Below are positions 7,696-16,064 of a stretch of 64,000 nucleotides of DNA, piece by piece. Within the stretch, counting starts at the first letter, position 1. Every line of letters starts with the position of its first letter. Both the position numbers and the translations under genes were made by a program. Location: assembly GCF_000430845.1 (NCBI RefSeq), contig NZ_AUMU01000007.1, forward strand, positions 124,001-188,000, given 5' to 3'. Origin of the DNA: Chryseobacterium gregarium DSM 19109 (GTDB lineage: Bacteria > Bacteroidota > Bacteroidia > Flavobacteriales > Weeksellaceae). The notes beneath the pieces were generated by a model that made no database searches, was not told where the DNA came from, and worked only from the letters and a program-made list of their open reading frames with translations.

Positions 7696-7775
7696 AACCA
7701 AGTAATAATTATAAGCGTTTTTAGATTGTTCAAGTTATAAGTTTGACGATGGAACTCTTACAGACGACATTGGTT
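7696..7775 (-). ncRNA. Minimal Y-RNA-like RNA, unit 9
   Basis: Outer stem AACCAA/TTGGTT, internal loop TGTCGT opposite TTATTAC, a weaker inner stem TGTAAG/CTTATA, and CCATCG as in unit 1. No tRNA-like domain. It lies six bases after unit 8 in the same orientation. Confidence 0.6.
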
Positions 7776-7781
7776 AGTTTA

Positions 7782-7853
7782 AACCGAGCGATCTCACAAA
7801 AAGACTCTGTTTCAATGGGAAGTCGAAGGATTTCTTTTCTTACTGCATCGGTT
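7782..7853 (-). ncRNA. Minimal Y-RNA-like RNA, unit 8
   Basis: Outer stem AACCGA/TCGGTT, internal loop TGCAGTA (one change from the consensus) opposite GATCGC, and inner stem AAAAGA/TCTTTT. The loop has CCTTCGACTTCCCATTG, almost the same as unit 6. It follows promoter copy a by about 30 bases. Confidence 0.62.
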
Positions 7854-7884
7854 ATTTTTTAAGTTCTTATGGTTATTGTTATTT

Positions 7885-7940
7885 AGTGTTGCAAAGTTAT
7901 TGCGTTACTACGCATTCTTTTTACGCAGTTGAAATTTATT
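7885..7940 (-). promoter_or_regulatory. Promoter/operator of Y-RNA units 8 and 9 (copy a)
   Basis: On the minus strand a TAACTTTG -7 box (7892-7899) is preceded by the palindrome TGCGTAGTAACGCA and by a second TGCGTA 13 bases further upstream. The same layout is found in copy b (7635) and, more loosely, before the TROVE gene (10259). Confidence 0.65.
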
Positions 7941-8535
7941 TTAAAAGTTTTACGACTCTATGATTGAAATTTATTTGTCGTTCTCTCATTTTATTAATTT
8001 CAGTTTTTAATTCTGATTCATTAACTTCAAAAACAGGCTGTATGTTTTCCAATTCACTTAACGTTAACTCCGTATACTCTGAAAATTCAATTTTACCTTC
8101 ATTTTTTCTATAAAAAACATAAGGATGCCCAATCCATAATTGTGACCAGCCTGATGAATTATTCTCAAAAATATATTCCCAATCCTTTAAATCTGCAAGA
8201 TCTACACAGCAAGTTGGTTCAAGAAGAATCTCATCATCTTTCTTTAAAATCAACCCACCATTAAATAACATCAGATAATCTTCGTCTTCAGTTTCGACAT
8301 CATTAAAAACTACTTTCAAAATAATTTTTAAATTTTCATCATCCACAGTTTCAATATCTACAAAATAAGAACCTTTCTTAATTGGATTCAAATCCAGATT
8401 TAATGTTGCTATAGCTTTTTGCCATCTTTCATGAAAATCTTCAAAGTTTGATAAATCTGCCAGTTCGGGCAATTCATATTCTTCCTTCGAGTATCTAAAA
8501 GGATTAATTTCAATGACATTAAAAAGTTGTATCAT
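7936..8535 (-). CDS. Hypothetical acidic protein between TROVE and Y RNAs
   Basis: 199 residues, strongly acidic (for example DVETEDEDYLMLF), with the start MIQLFNVIEINPFRYSKEEY. No signal peptide or membrane segment. No domain recognised; its length and composition resemble immunity-type or SMI1/KNR4-like cytoplasmic proteins, but no diagnostic motif is seen. It lies downstream of the TROVE gene in the same direction, and promoter copy a begins at its 3' end. Confidence 0.6.
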   Translation of the reverse strand: MIQLFNVIEINPFRYSKEEYELPELADLSNFEDFHERWQKAIATLNLDLNPIKKGSYFVDIETVDDENLKIILKVVFNDVETEDEDYLMLFNGGLILKKDDEILLEPTCCVDLADLKDWEYIFENNSSGWSQLWIGHPYVFYRKNEGKIEFSEYTELTLSELENIQPVFEVNESELKTEINKMRERQINFNHRVVKLLK

Positions 8536-8544
8536 TTTATACAG

Positions 8545-8640
8545 TTTTTCTATTTAGCCCCGATTGCAGCGGCATCCTTTTCTGAAATGGCTTAAAAAAG
8601 CGTTGGCGAAAAAGATACAGCGGAAAGCGGGATTAAGCTC
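8545..8640. repeat. Flavobacterial intergenic repeat-like element
   Basis: Noncoding stretch between the TROVE gene and the 199-residue gene. It holds a GCAGCGGCATCC box near one end and a CAGCGGAAAGCGGGATTAAG box near the other. I recall very similar segments between genes in many Chryseobacterium and Flavobacterium genomes; function unknown. Confidence 0.35.
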
Positions 8641-8688
8641 CTAAAAAAATTAATGGTTATTAGTTTTTATTTTTAAAAGCAGTGCCTT

Positions 8689-10206
8689 TTACAGCACTGC
8701 TTTTTTGATTATTTCTACCGCTGATTTCCGGTCTTCCAAAGCATTCAGTACATCGAAAATCTTGTCGGACCAGCCTGCGATAAGGTATACGTCATTTTTT
8801 CTGACATCCAGCGGCGGCTTTCCATAACCCGCCAGGTCAAAAATATACAATTTTGCGTCTGGATTGATCTTTTTGTACCGGCTCCATGAGTTTCCGAAAG
8901 CGTTTGAAAATCCACCGGTATCCCACATCTGGGTGTCGGTAAACAACATGATTTTATCTGCTTTCTCTTTTTTGTTAATCAAATCTTCAAGCACCAGATG
9001 ACCGTTCGTGGCATAACCTACTTCGCCTCCTCTTTTGTAAAACGCGTCCACATTTCTCAGGATCCCGTTTTTAGGCATCGGAACTCTTTTCCAACGGTCA
9101 CCGAACATCCCGGAAACCACATTTTTGCACTGCGACTGCAGCATCATCGACATCAACAGACCGATATCGTACAGCAGGATCTTAGATTTCGGGGAAACCG
9201 GCTGCTGCATTGAACCGGAAACGTCTGCCGCGATAACCACCGAAGTGTCAAAACGAAAACCTTTGATATTTTTCGCACTCACCGTTACCGCATTTTCCAA
9301 TGCTTCCAGGATTGATGACAGATAAGGTGAATCGATGGCTTTCAATTCCCTGTATGCCGCCAAAAACCTGAACGGCAGCTGCTTTGAATTTCGTACGGCT
9401 TTTTCATCCGACAGGTAGCGGCACACTTTATCCATTGCCTCCGAAGATACGCCGGCTTCCAGAATATTTCTGAGGTTCCGCAAGATTGCCATATACCCCA
9501 GCTTGTTGCTGAAGATCAGTTCTTCCCATTTGTTTCGGAACGCTGATTTTCTCTCAGCATCATCCGTAAATTTTGTCTGTCCCAATATTGAGAGCTCAAC
9601 TTCCCAGGTATACGGCGTTTCCAGGGCATCATTGGCGATTTTATTGAAAACAGCCTGTTGGTTTTCATCCTTTGCTTTCGGGTGAACCAGAAACAGGGCA
9701 TCTTTCAAGGTAACTTCAGCTTTCCTGTTGTATTTTGCAAACTGGTATTCGTCAAATTTATTGAACGATTTCACCAGACCTTTCTGGATCTGCTTTGAAA
9801 GTTTATTTAGTTTTTTAACATCTGTCCTTTGGTTGGCCAATTGATAATACGCAAGCAATTCCGTGATTTCGTCAGCTCTCTGCACCACTCCGTCAACCGT
9901 TTTGCTTACCAGGTCAGTCCCTGAAGTTTGTTTCGCCAGTTCAGTCGTCAAAACCAATGGAATGGAACGCAGGTACATTTCTTTCCTGGCATACACCGCC
10001 AGCTTCGCCACGAATTCAGGATCGTTTTTCTGAATCAGAGACTGGATTCTTGTCAGTCTGTCATTTCCCTTTTCATAAGACGTGTTTGATAATCCTGTGG
10101 TAACAACAGCACTGTACAGTTCTTCTGCAGGGGTCATCGTGAATGCTTTTGCCCCTTCGTAGTTGGTGGCGGCATGCGTTGATTTTTTTAAAAAATTAAA
10201 TTTCAT
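8689..10206 (-). CDS. TROVE-domain (Ro60/Rsr) RNA-binding protein
   Basis: 505 residues from the ATG at 10206 (MKFNFLKKSTHAATNYEGAK); an ATG at 10230 is less likely. Residues about 20-300 are helical and contain the TROVE hallmark LAVYARKEMYLRSIPLVL. The C-terminal third is a von Willebrand A domain with an intact MIDAS start, AADVSGS (about 326-332), and the later DTQMWDTGG strand. Ro60 family proteins form a ring that binds misfolded RNA in its centre and Y RNA on its outside; in Deinococcus the Y RNA tethers it to PNPase. Nine Y-RNA-like units lie downstream on the same strand, and the gene's promoter resembles theirs. Confidence 0.92.
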   Translation of the reverse strand: MKFNFLKKSTHAATNYEGAKAFTMTPAEELYSAVVTTGLSNTSYEKGNDRLTRIQSLIQKNDPEFVAKLAVYARKEMYLRSIPLVLTTELAKQTSGTDLVSKTVDGVVQRADEITELLAYYQLANQRTDVKKLNKLSKQIQKGLVKSFNKFDEYQFAKYNRKAEVTLKDALFLVHPKAKDENQQAVFNKIANDALETPYTWEVELSILGQTKFTDDAERKSAFRNKWEELIFSNKLGYMAILRNLRNILEAGVSSEAMDKVCRYLSDEKAVRNSKQLPFRFLAAYRELKAIDSPYLSSILEALENAVTVSAKNIKGFRFDTSVVIAADVSGSMQQPVSPKSKILLYDIGLLMSMMLQSQCKNVVSGMFGDRWKRVPMPKNGILRNVDAFYKRGGEVGYATNGHLVLEDLINKKEKADKIMLFTDTQMWDTGGFSNAFGNSWSRYKKINPDAKLYIFDLAGYGKPPLDVRKNDVYLIAGWSDKIFDVLNALEDRKSAVEIIKKAVL

Positions 10207-10258
10207 GGTTACTGTTTTTATGTTAAACATTTTTGGAGATCATCATTCCTCCCTGATT

Positions 10259-10312
10259 TCTGATGCAAAGCAATGATGGTATTGCGCAGTGTTTTTGCGC
10301 AGTTAAATTTTT
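10259..10312 (-). promoter_or_regulatory. Promoter/operator of the TROVE gene (copy c)
   Basis: On the minus strand the order is AATTTAACTGCGCA, five A, CACTGCGCA, then TTGCTTTG (10266-10273, one off the -7 box). This matches the layout of copies a and b: two TGCGYA boxes about 12 bases apart, the inner one about 12 bases upstream of the -7 box. Transcription would begin near 10258, about 50 bases before the ATG. Confidence 0.55.
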
Positions 10313-10486
10313 ATGATTTTTTTTTAAGAAAAACTCCAAAAGACAAAAACTTTTCGCTCTATAGCCGGAATTGCTGATATTAACGGAAATAAAAACTGTC
10401 TATCATTCAGTTTGGATAAAGAAATCAGCAGACCGATATTTCCAGAGATAAATGTTTTAGCTTTGATCAGAATTAAAATCAGCATT

Positions 10487-10939
10487 ATGATTAAAGGATT
10501 ATATGAAACCCATATTCAGGTAAGCAATTTAGAAAATGCCATATCATTTTATACAGAAGTTTTAGGATTGGAATTTGCGCATCGTGATGACACCCGCCCG
10601 ATTGCTTTTTTATGGATCGGAAAAAACAAAGAAGCCATGCTGGGTTTGTGGGAACAGAAAGAAAACCTGCAGACCAGGCATTTTGCCTTTTCTGCTGATC
10701 AGGAAGATATTTTAAATTATGCTGCTGAGTTTTTGAAAGATAAAAATTTAAAGCCTTACAATTTTCTCAAAGACGGAATGGATGCACCGATGGTTTTTGC
10801 CTGGATGCCGGCATTAGCCATTTATTTCAATGATCCGGACGGAAACCAGCTGGAATTTATTTCAATTCTGGAAGGTGACGGAAAGCCTGAGCTCGGCGTG
10901 ATTTCTTATGAAGAGTGGCTGAAGAGAAAACAGAATTAA
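10487..10939 (+). CDS. Glyoxalase/bleomycin-resistance (VOC) family protein
   Basis: 150 residues from the ATG at 10487 (MIKGLYETHIQVSNLENAIS). It has the typical first beta-alpha unit (HIQVSNLENAISFYTEVLGL) and the last one ending in FNDPDGNQLEFIS. The VOC metal-binding pattern (His near the start, Glu in the last strand) is present. Substrate unknown; the family includes isomerases, dioxygenases and fosfomycin-type resistance enzymes. The gene is divergent from the TROVE gene. Confidence 0.8.
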   Translation: MIKGLYETHIQVSNLENAISFYTEVLGLEFAHRDDTRPIAFLWIGKNKEAMLGLWEQKENLQTRHFAFSADQEDILNYAAEFLKDKNLKPYNFLKDGMDAPMVFAWMPALAIYFNDPDGNQLEFISILEGDGKPELGVISYEEWLKRKQN

Positions 10940-10964
10940 AAATCATATTAATCATTTTTCAGGG

Positions 10965-10985
10965 GTAAACGACATTGGTTAATCC
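10965..10985 (-). other. Solitary fragment of a Y-RNA 5' strand
   Basis: On the minus strand this reads GATTAACCAATGTCGTTTAC, sharing AACCAATGTCGT with the 5' strand of unit 9. No matching 3' strand was found downstream, so it is probably a decayed unit or a chance match. Confidence 0.3.
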
Positions 10986-11040
10986 GGACTTATTCATAGA
11001 TTTGCTTTCCAAAAACCATTACGTGTTTTAAATTAAATTT

Positions 11041-11853
11041 ATGAAATATCCAGCCTCATTACTTTGCCTTTTAGTTTCAATCATCACTTATTCTCAAACG
11101 GCTGAAAAGACCAAAATTTATATTATCGGTGTCGTTCACGATTCGTCACCTGTTCTGAACCCTCAAATGCTTTATAACATACTGGATACCCTCAAACCCG
11201 AAATTTTGCTTCAGGAAAATGACAGCAAACAAATAGCGGATTACACCAAAGAGATACGTCCTGAGTCGAATGAACAGACTGCAACATTAATGTATCTGAA
11301 AAAATATCCAAAGACGCTTAACCTGCCATTTGAGTTTGAAGGGCGAAACCAGTACAGAAAAGACAACGGAATGGTCCCCACTGACAATCTTACCATTAAA
11401 CTGATGGACAGTCTTTACCAAAAGAATGCTTTGAGCCCTACAAATAAAATCATCTACGAAAAATATATAAATGCCAATAAAACATTGTCTGATTTTGCCA
11501 AAACTGATATTAAAAACTTAAATTCATTAGCCTTTGAAACGGTTAACCGGTACAGGCAATATATCCAGCACCATGAGCTGCCCAAAATCTCTGCTTCTGA
11601 AGATCTGTTTTCAAGAAAATTTGTCACTAAGCCAAATGGAGAAAAAATTTCTTACCGCGACGGTTATCAGCTATGGTGTAATTTCTGGGATCTCAGAAAC
11701 AATTCTATGGCGATTAACATTATCAGAAAAGCAGCTGAAAATAAAGGTAAAAAAATTGCGGTTTTAACAGGCGTACAACATAAATACTATCTGAAAGAAC
11801 TGTTGGAAAAGTACGATGACGGAAATTACACTGTCGTGGAATATTTCAATTAA
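11041..11853 (+). CDS. Secreted TraB/TIKI-like protein, putative
   Basis: 270 residues with a signal peptide ending ITYSQ near residue 20. Then IYIIGVVHDSS, a strand-turn resembling the GxxH start of the TraB/GumN/TIKI fold, and LKPEILLQE, resembling its conserved 'P-D-ll-vE' strand. Near the end GVQHKYYLKELL resembles the last conserved block. Members are candidate metal-dependent peptidases or haem-related proteins; activity is unproven. It stands alone. Confidence 0.5.
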   Translation: MKYPASLLCLLVSIITYSQTAEKTKIYIIGVVHDSSPVLNPQMLYNILDTLKPEILLQENDSKQIADYTKEIRPESNEQTATLMYLKKYPKTLNLPFEFEGRNQYRKDNGMVPTDNLTIKLMDSLYQKNALSPTNKIIYEKYINANKTLSDFAKTDIKNLNSLAFETVNRYRQYIQHHELPKISASEDLFSRKFVTKPNGEKISYRDGYQLWCNFWDLRNNSMAINIIRKAAENKGKKIAVLTGVQHKYYLKELLEKYDDGNYTVVEYFN

Positions 11854-11871
11854 AATCTACTGATCTCTTAC

Positions 11872-11898
11872 AAAAAAGCTCCCTGTAAAAAGGGAGCT
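11872..11898 (-). terminator. Terminator of the RNA-repair operon
   Basis: An 8-bp hairpin AGCTCCCT/AGGGAGCT (11877-11884 and 11891-11898). On the minus strand it is followed by a run of T, while no T run follows on the plus strand. It sits just beyond the last exonuclease gene of the operon. Confidence 0.7.
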
Positions 11899-11931
11899 AT
11901 GGCTACATTTTCAGATTGCCAAACGGTTACA

Positions 11932-12483
11932 TTACTGTTGATTCAGGCACCAATGCAGAATCTTTGCAATATTTTTCGCATCATCCACCCCTCTGTGATG
12001 GGTGCCTTCAAGCTTGAGATTCAGTTCGCCCAAAGCTCTTGCCATACCGACACTTTTCCGGACGGTCGGATGCGTCTGCCCGAATAATGTCTTCACATTG
12101 ATGTGGTCATCACTCAAAGGATAATCAACCCTGAATCTCCTTGCCTGATTTTGAAGCATATTCAGATCGTAGTTCCCGTAACTTGCCCAGGTAAGGTCCT
12201 CGGAATTGTATTCCGCCCTGAGGATATCCAAAGCGTCTTCCAGTAAAATGCCTTCATCATCCAGCATCTGCTGGGTAATGGAAGTCAGTTCCGTACAGAA
12301 CGGACTTACTGTTGAAAATTGGGGCTTCACCAGGATGCCCTCACTTTGTGAAACCTTACCGGTTTGCGTATCCATGATGCATACGCCGATTTCTATGATT
12401 TCACTTTCCTGTCCTCTCGGCGGCCGGTCTTCCCAGCACGTGGCTTCGAGGTCTATAATTAATATATTGTCTGTTGTTTTCAT
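11932..12483 (-). CDS. DnaQ-like (DEDDh) 3'-5' exonuclease A
   Basis: 183 residues. Exo I motif IIDLEATCWE with Asp11 and Glu13, Exo II around SYGNYDLNML, and Exo III as HHRGVDDAKN, all catalytic positions present. The DLEATCWE spacing is typical of the ERI1/KapD-like RNA exonuclease branch more than of polymerase proofreading subunits. It is the last gene of the minus-strand operon and a paralog of the gene upstream (about half of the aligned positions look identical by eye). Likely trims RNA 3' ends; substrate inferred from context. Confidence 0.82.
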   Translation of the reverse strand: MKTTDNILIIDLEATCWEDRPPRGQESEIIEIGVCIMDTQTGKVSQSEGILVKPQFSTVSPFCTELTSITQQMLDDEGILLEDALDILRAEYNSEDLTWASYGNYDLNMLQNQARRFRVDYPLSDDHINVKTLFGQTHPTVRKSVGMARALGELNLKLEGTHHRGVDDAKNIAKILHWCLNQQ

Positions 12484-12590
12484 TTGTTTACATATTTGTT
12501 GTAAAGAGCGGGAAGATGGGAGCAGGAAGATGGAAGTTTATGAGAGTCATTATTCACTTCCGGCCTCCGGCTTCAGACTCCCGGCTCAGA

Positions 12591-13136
12591 TTATTCCAAA
12601 ATTTCCCTTAAAATTCTGGCGGCATTATAAGCATCGTCCGCTCCGCTGTGATGGTTTCCCTCAAAATCCATGTTCAGGGCCTTAAGAGCTCTTTTCAGTC
12701 CCATCATTTTATAAAGTCCGTTATAGGCCCTGAACTGGTGCATAATGTTGATATAATTTCCGGAAAAAGGATTTTCGATACCAAGGTAATCACACTGCTG
12801 CGAAACCTGTTCTTTATCAAAGCTTCCGAAACCTGCCCAGGCCAATGAAGCTGAATTGTATTCATCCCTGATTTTCTCGCAGGCTTCTTCAAAATGAATC
12901 CCTTTTTCTTTTATCAGCTGCGGCGTGATTCCTGTCAGGTCAGTACAGAATGCACTGATTTTCGACCGTTCAGGAATGACATAAATGCTTTGTTTTCTGG
13001 AAATGACCCGGGTTGCCCGGTTCAGTTCGCAAATCCCTATTTCTATGATATCGGTTTTCTGTCCGGCAGGAATCCTGTCGTACTCCCAGCACGTAGCTTC
13101 CAGGTCGATGATGAGTATTTCGTTTGTTATTTTCAT
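12591..13136 (-). CDS. DnaQ-like (DEDDh) 3'-5' exonuclease B
   Basis: 181 residues from the ATG at 13136; the longer frame to 13199 would add 21 unlikely residues. Same motifs as exonuclease A: IIDLEATCWEYD (Asp11, Glu13), GSFDKEQV, and HHSGADDAYN. The spacer to exonuclease A (12484-12590) holds low-complexity repeat sequence but no gene. Two tandem paralogs suggest division of labour or dimer partners in RNA 3' processing. Confidence 0.82.
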   Translation of the reverse strand: MKITNEILIIDLEATCWEYDRIPAGQKTDIIEIGICELNRATRVISRKQSIYVIPERSKISAFCTDLTGITPQLIKEKGIHFEEACEKIRDEYNSASLAWAGFGSFDKEQVSQQCDYLGIENPFSGNYINIMHQFRAYNGLYKMMGLKRALKALNMDFEGNHHSGADDAYNAARILREILE

Positions 13137-13208
13137 AATTGATTTAAAATAAATGATAATTGGTAAATGAGCAATGATTTTCAAATAACCCATTACCAAT
13201 TACTTATG

Positions 13209-13772
13209 TTAATTTCTCGGTGCAAACGGCGGCACCCACTTTTTCTTCTTCATGATTTCTTTGACTTCTTCGTAAGAAACCGGATAAAAGTTATGGCAAT
13301 CCACACCGACATCAATACTTAAAGCCATTTCATCATCCGGTAAAGTTCCGTGGGAATGGCCATAGAGCTGCCACGTTCCCCGGTGTGAACCGTTCCAGGT
13401 CCGCATAGCGTAGTGAAACAGAATGATTTTCTGCTTGCCGTTGCTGTTTTCCGGCTCGTCAATCCGCAGTTCGTGGTAATCCCTTATGGAGGCAAACCGT
13501 TTCGGACAGGTCAGGGCCGCCCCTTCGTGGTTACCTTTAATCAGGTGGATGTTTCCGTTCAGCCTGTCCAGCACTTCTCTGGTGAAATCCGGCTTGCCTA
13601 AACTGACATCGCCTAAATGGTAGACGGTATCCTGGGTTCCGATTTTCTCATTCCATCTTTTGATGAGTTCTTCATTCATCTGTTCCGGAGACTCAAAAGG
13701 CCTTCCGGAAAATTTTATAATATTTTCGTGACCAAAATGATGGTCTGCCGTAAAAAATATATTGGGTTTCAT
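13209..13772 (-). CDS. Calcineurin-like metallophosphoesterase
   Basis: 187 residues from the ATG at 13772 (MKPNIFFTADHHFGHENIIK); the ORF could extend to 13859. Metal-binding motifs occur in the expected order: DHHFGHEN, GDVSLG, KGNHE, LFHYAM and GHSHG. The family hydrolyses phosphomono- and diesters, including 2',3'-cyclic phosphate ends, which would suit end-healing before ligation. That assignment is from operon context only. Confidence 0.82.
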   Translation of the reverse strand: MKPNIFFTADHHFGHENIIKFSGRPFESPEQMNEELIKRWNEKIGTQDTVYHLGDVSLGKPDFTREVLDRLNGNIHLIKGNHEGAALTCPKRFASIRDYHELRIDEPENSNGKQKIILFHYAMRTWNGSHRGTWQLYGHSHGTLPDDEMALSIDVGVDCHNFYPVSYEEVKEIMKKKKWVPPFAPRN

Positions 13773-13973
13773 TTTTAATTGTCTGTTTTTTAACCGTAAA
13801 AGTTCATTATTTCCATTGTTATTCTGAACATCAACTGAAGTTCTGCGGACCCAGTTCATAAGCGGAGTGAAGAATCAATTTTAATAATGTTGAGATTCTT
13901 CTTTGTCAGAATGACAAACTTTATACATCAGCATACCAATGACCTTTATCGGTTGATTTAATCCTATTTTTAA

Positions 13974-14918
13974 TTAACTGTTGTGAAACGCTTTATAAAA
14001 AGCAGTTTCAATGTCCAGCCTGTCGCTTTCGGTATATCTTCTGGAAAAATGCACCGGAACAGCCTCTTTTACTTCACAATCCTTCATGATTTTTCCGGAT
14101 GCTGAAGCAAAGCTGTGATAATTGATGTTTGCCAATTCCTGATCTTCATCCTTGTAAAAGGTTTCGATATACACCAGGTCCGCTTTTCTAAAGACTGCTT
14201 TTATTTTCTCATAATTATTTTCAGCTGCTGCATGATCCATAATTACACCTAACTTATAACCTTCATTTCTTGTCAGAAAATGAAAAAGTTCAGAAGCTTT
14301 GTAAACGGTTTCTTCAATCTCAATTTCTTTCTCCAGATCCTGGGTTTCAAAGGCTGCCTTCAGTTCACTGATCCATTTCCCCTTCCTAAACACGGAAGCA
14401 TTTTCATTAAAGGTAACCGAATCTTTTTCCTTAAAAAGATACGCAACTGAATCTGTTTTATGGTCAAGAACGGCAAAGTCAACCCTTACATTTTCATCTT
14501 CAAAAAGGAAATTCTGCGTGGTGAAAAATTCAGGGTTCCAGTACGGTGGGCGGATTTTATACACCTTGATTTCTGATTCTGAAACGGCTTCCCGGATTTC
14601 ATATTCAATAGCCTTTTCATCAATTAAATTCCAGGTATAGGATTTCAACCTTGCTTCAACCTGTTTATGGATATTCTTCGGCCCGCAGATCACGATTTTT
14701 TCCCCGCTTCCGATCTGATGCCTGAAAATCCCGTCAAAATTCGAAAAATGGTCAATATGCGTATGACTGATGAACAGTGCAGAAACCGACTGTATTTCTT
14801 TTACCGTCAGCAAACTTGCTTCACCGCAGTCACACAGATAATGCTTCCCGGAATTCGGGATTTTTATCAATATGCTGATGTCTTCTCTTAAAAGACTTTT
14901 TATTTCTGCCTGTATCAT
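13974..14918 (-). CDS. MBL-fold hydrolase, RNase Z-like
   Basis: 314 residues. The zinc motif SHTHIDH (His52, His54, Asp56, His57) follows a strand-rich start, and further ligands are plausible at DHAAAENN and in VPVHFSRRY near the end. The overall plan, with a final His-X-S-X-R segment, is that of RNase Z-like proteins, which cut tRNA precursors at the 3' end. It is shorter than long-form RNase Z and has an odd acidic insertion in its middle. It sits between the metallophosphoesterase and the RNA ligase. Confidence 0.75.
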   Translation of the reverse strand: MIQAEIKSLLREDISILIKIPNSGKHYLCDCGEASLLTVKEIQSVSALFISHTHIDHFSNFDGIFRHQIGSGEKIVICGPKNIHKQVEARLKSYTWNLIDEKAIEYEIREAVSESEIKVYKIRPPYWNPEFFTTQNFLFEDENVRVDFAVLDHKTDSVAYLFKEKDSVTFNENASVFRKGKWISELKAAFETQDLEKEIEIEETVYKASELFHFLTRNEGYKLGVIMDHAAAENNYEKIKAVFRKADLVYIETFYKDEDQELANINYHSFASASGKIMKDCEVKEAVPVHFSRRYTESDRLDIETAFYKAFHNS

Positions 14919-15045
14919 TTCTTTACAGTTCTTATTAAATCACTTTTTTTCTTTTCCACGCCCGGATTCCTTCGGAATGACAGCCTCAATGATAAATCTT
15001 TTGGTTGCCTTAACACACAAAAAGTTCCGGTAAAAATTACCGAAA

Positions 15046-16059
15046 CTAAATTTTAAGTGTCATCAGCTCCTGTTTTACAAGATCAATGACCAAGGAATTC
15101 AATTTTTTATTGATTCTCTTCTGCTCCTCTTTTTCTATGGCTGCGAAAGCTTCCGGGAAATCTTTCTCAAAATCTTCCAGAATATCCTGTGCAAAAAGAC
15201 CGATTATTTTCCCCACCATTTCAGGTTCGAATTCACCGGTTTTGCTCACGACGTTATTCAGCCTGTTTACCGTTACATAGTTCCGGATTTCTTCCCAGAT
15301 CTCCTGAGCTTTTCCGCTGAAATGAACATCTTTCCTGGTGGGTCTGTCTTTTTTAACCATTTTTGATTTTTCGGTCCATTTCTCATTCTTATTTTTCACA
15401 ATGACCCTGGCACCGTTTCCAAAATACCTGGTTTTCAAAGTTTTAATAATGGTTCCTTCACACCTATTATCTTCGATTTCAGGCAGGCCCAACCAGGCCG
15501 GAATTTTAGAATCGAAAGCATTCGGGAACTTCAAAGCCTCTTCCAAAGTCCCTTGGAACAAGACCTTCGCATAGAAGAATCCGGTTTCCTCAAAAATTTG
15601 ATTGGCTAAATCGGTATCCAGATACGTGGTGCCGTTCAGTTTGATATCAAATCCGTAAAATTCGTTGTACGGCGCATATTCTATGCCTTTCTGCACTTTG
15701 ATGGCATCTTTTACAGGTGCTACTTCTTTATGTTTGTATCCTCCGCCGAACAGTTCGCCGTAGATTACCACCGTTTCCATATCCGGATAAACGGCTTTCA
15801 CTTTTTCGAAGATATGAATTACATTTTTCCTGTAACGTTCTAAAATATCATGTGCATTGTAAAACTTCTCATCCTGTTCGATGAAAGCGGTTCTTTTGGC
15901 CATCTTAATCTCCTTTCCGTCGGTAAAAAAAGAGAGATTGGCACCGTGAACCTTTTCCTGCACGATGAAAACCTCATCCCCGAAGCCCTGCAGCCTGATC
16001 TGATCGATCACGCGGGCCTGGTAAGCATTTTCTATTGTGTTATATGTTTTGAAAATCAT
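15046..16059 (-). CDS. RNA ligase of the T4 Rnl2 family
   Basis: 337 residues. Nucleotidyltransferase motifs are all visible: motif I EKVHGAN with the adenylated lysine at 36, GELFGGG (101-107) for motif IIIa, FYGFDIK (134-140), EGTIIK (201-206) for motif IV, and VKNKNEKW (221-228) for motif V. The remaining about 100 residues match the length of the Rnl2 C-terminal domain. It seals 3'-OH/5'-phosphate RNA nicks through an ATP-dependent enzyme-AMP intermediate. No kinase/phosphatase (Pnkp) is present nearby, so ends must be healed by other enzymes. Confidence 0.92.
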   Translation of the reverse strand: MIFKTYNTIENAYQARVIDQIRLQGFGDEVFIVQEKVHGANLSFFTDGKEIKMAKRTAFIEQDEKFYNAHDILERYRKNVIHIFEKVKAVYPDMETVVIYGELFGGGYKHKEVAPVKDAIKVQKGIEYAPYNEFYGFDIKLNGTTYLDTDLANQIFEETGFFYAKVLFQGTLEEALKFPNAFDSKIPAWLGLPEIEDNRCEGTIIKTLKTRYFGNGARVIVKNKNEKWTEKSKMVKKDRPTRKDVHFSGKAQEIWEEIRNYVTVNRLNNVVSKTGEFEPEMVGKIIGLFAQDILEDFEKDFPEAFAAIEKEEQKRINKKLNSLVIDLVKQELMTLKI

Positions 16060-16064
16060 TTTTT

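Noticed and set aside
7635..7940. Sigma-54 promoters, suggested by GGCAT...TGC spacing
   Set aside because: The GG to GC spacing is 12, not 10, and proper Bacteroidota -7 boxes follow instead.
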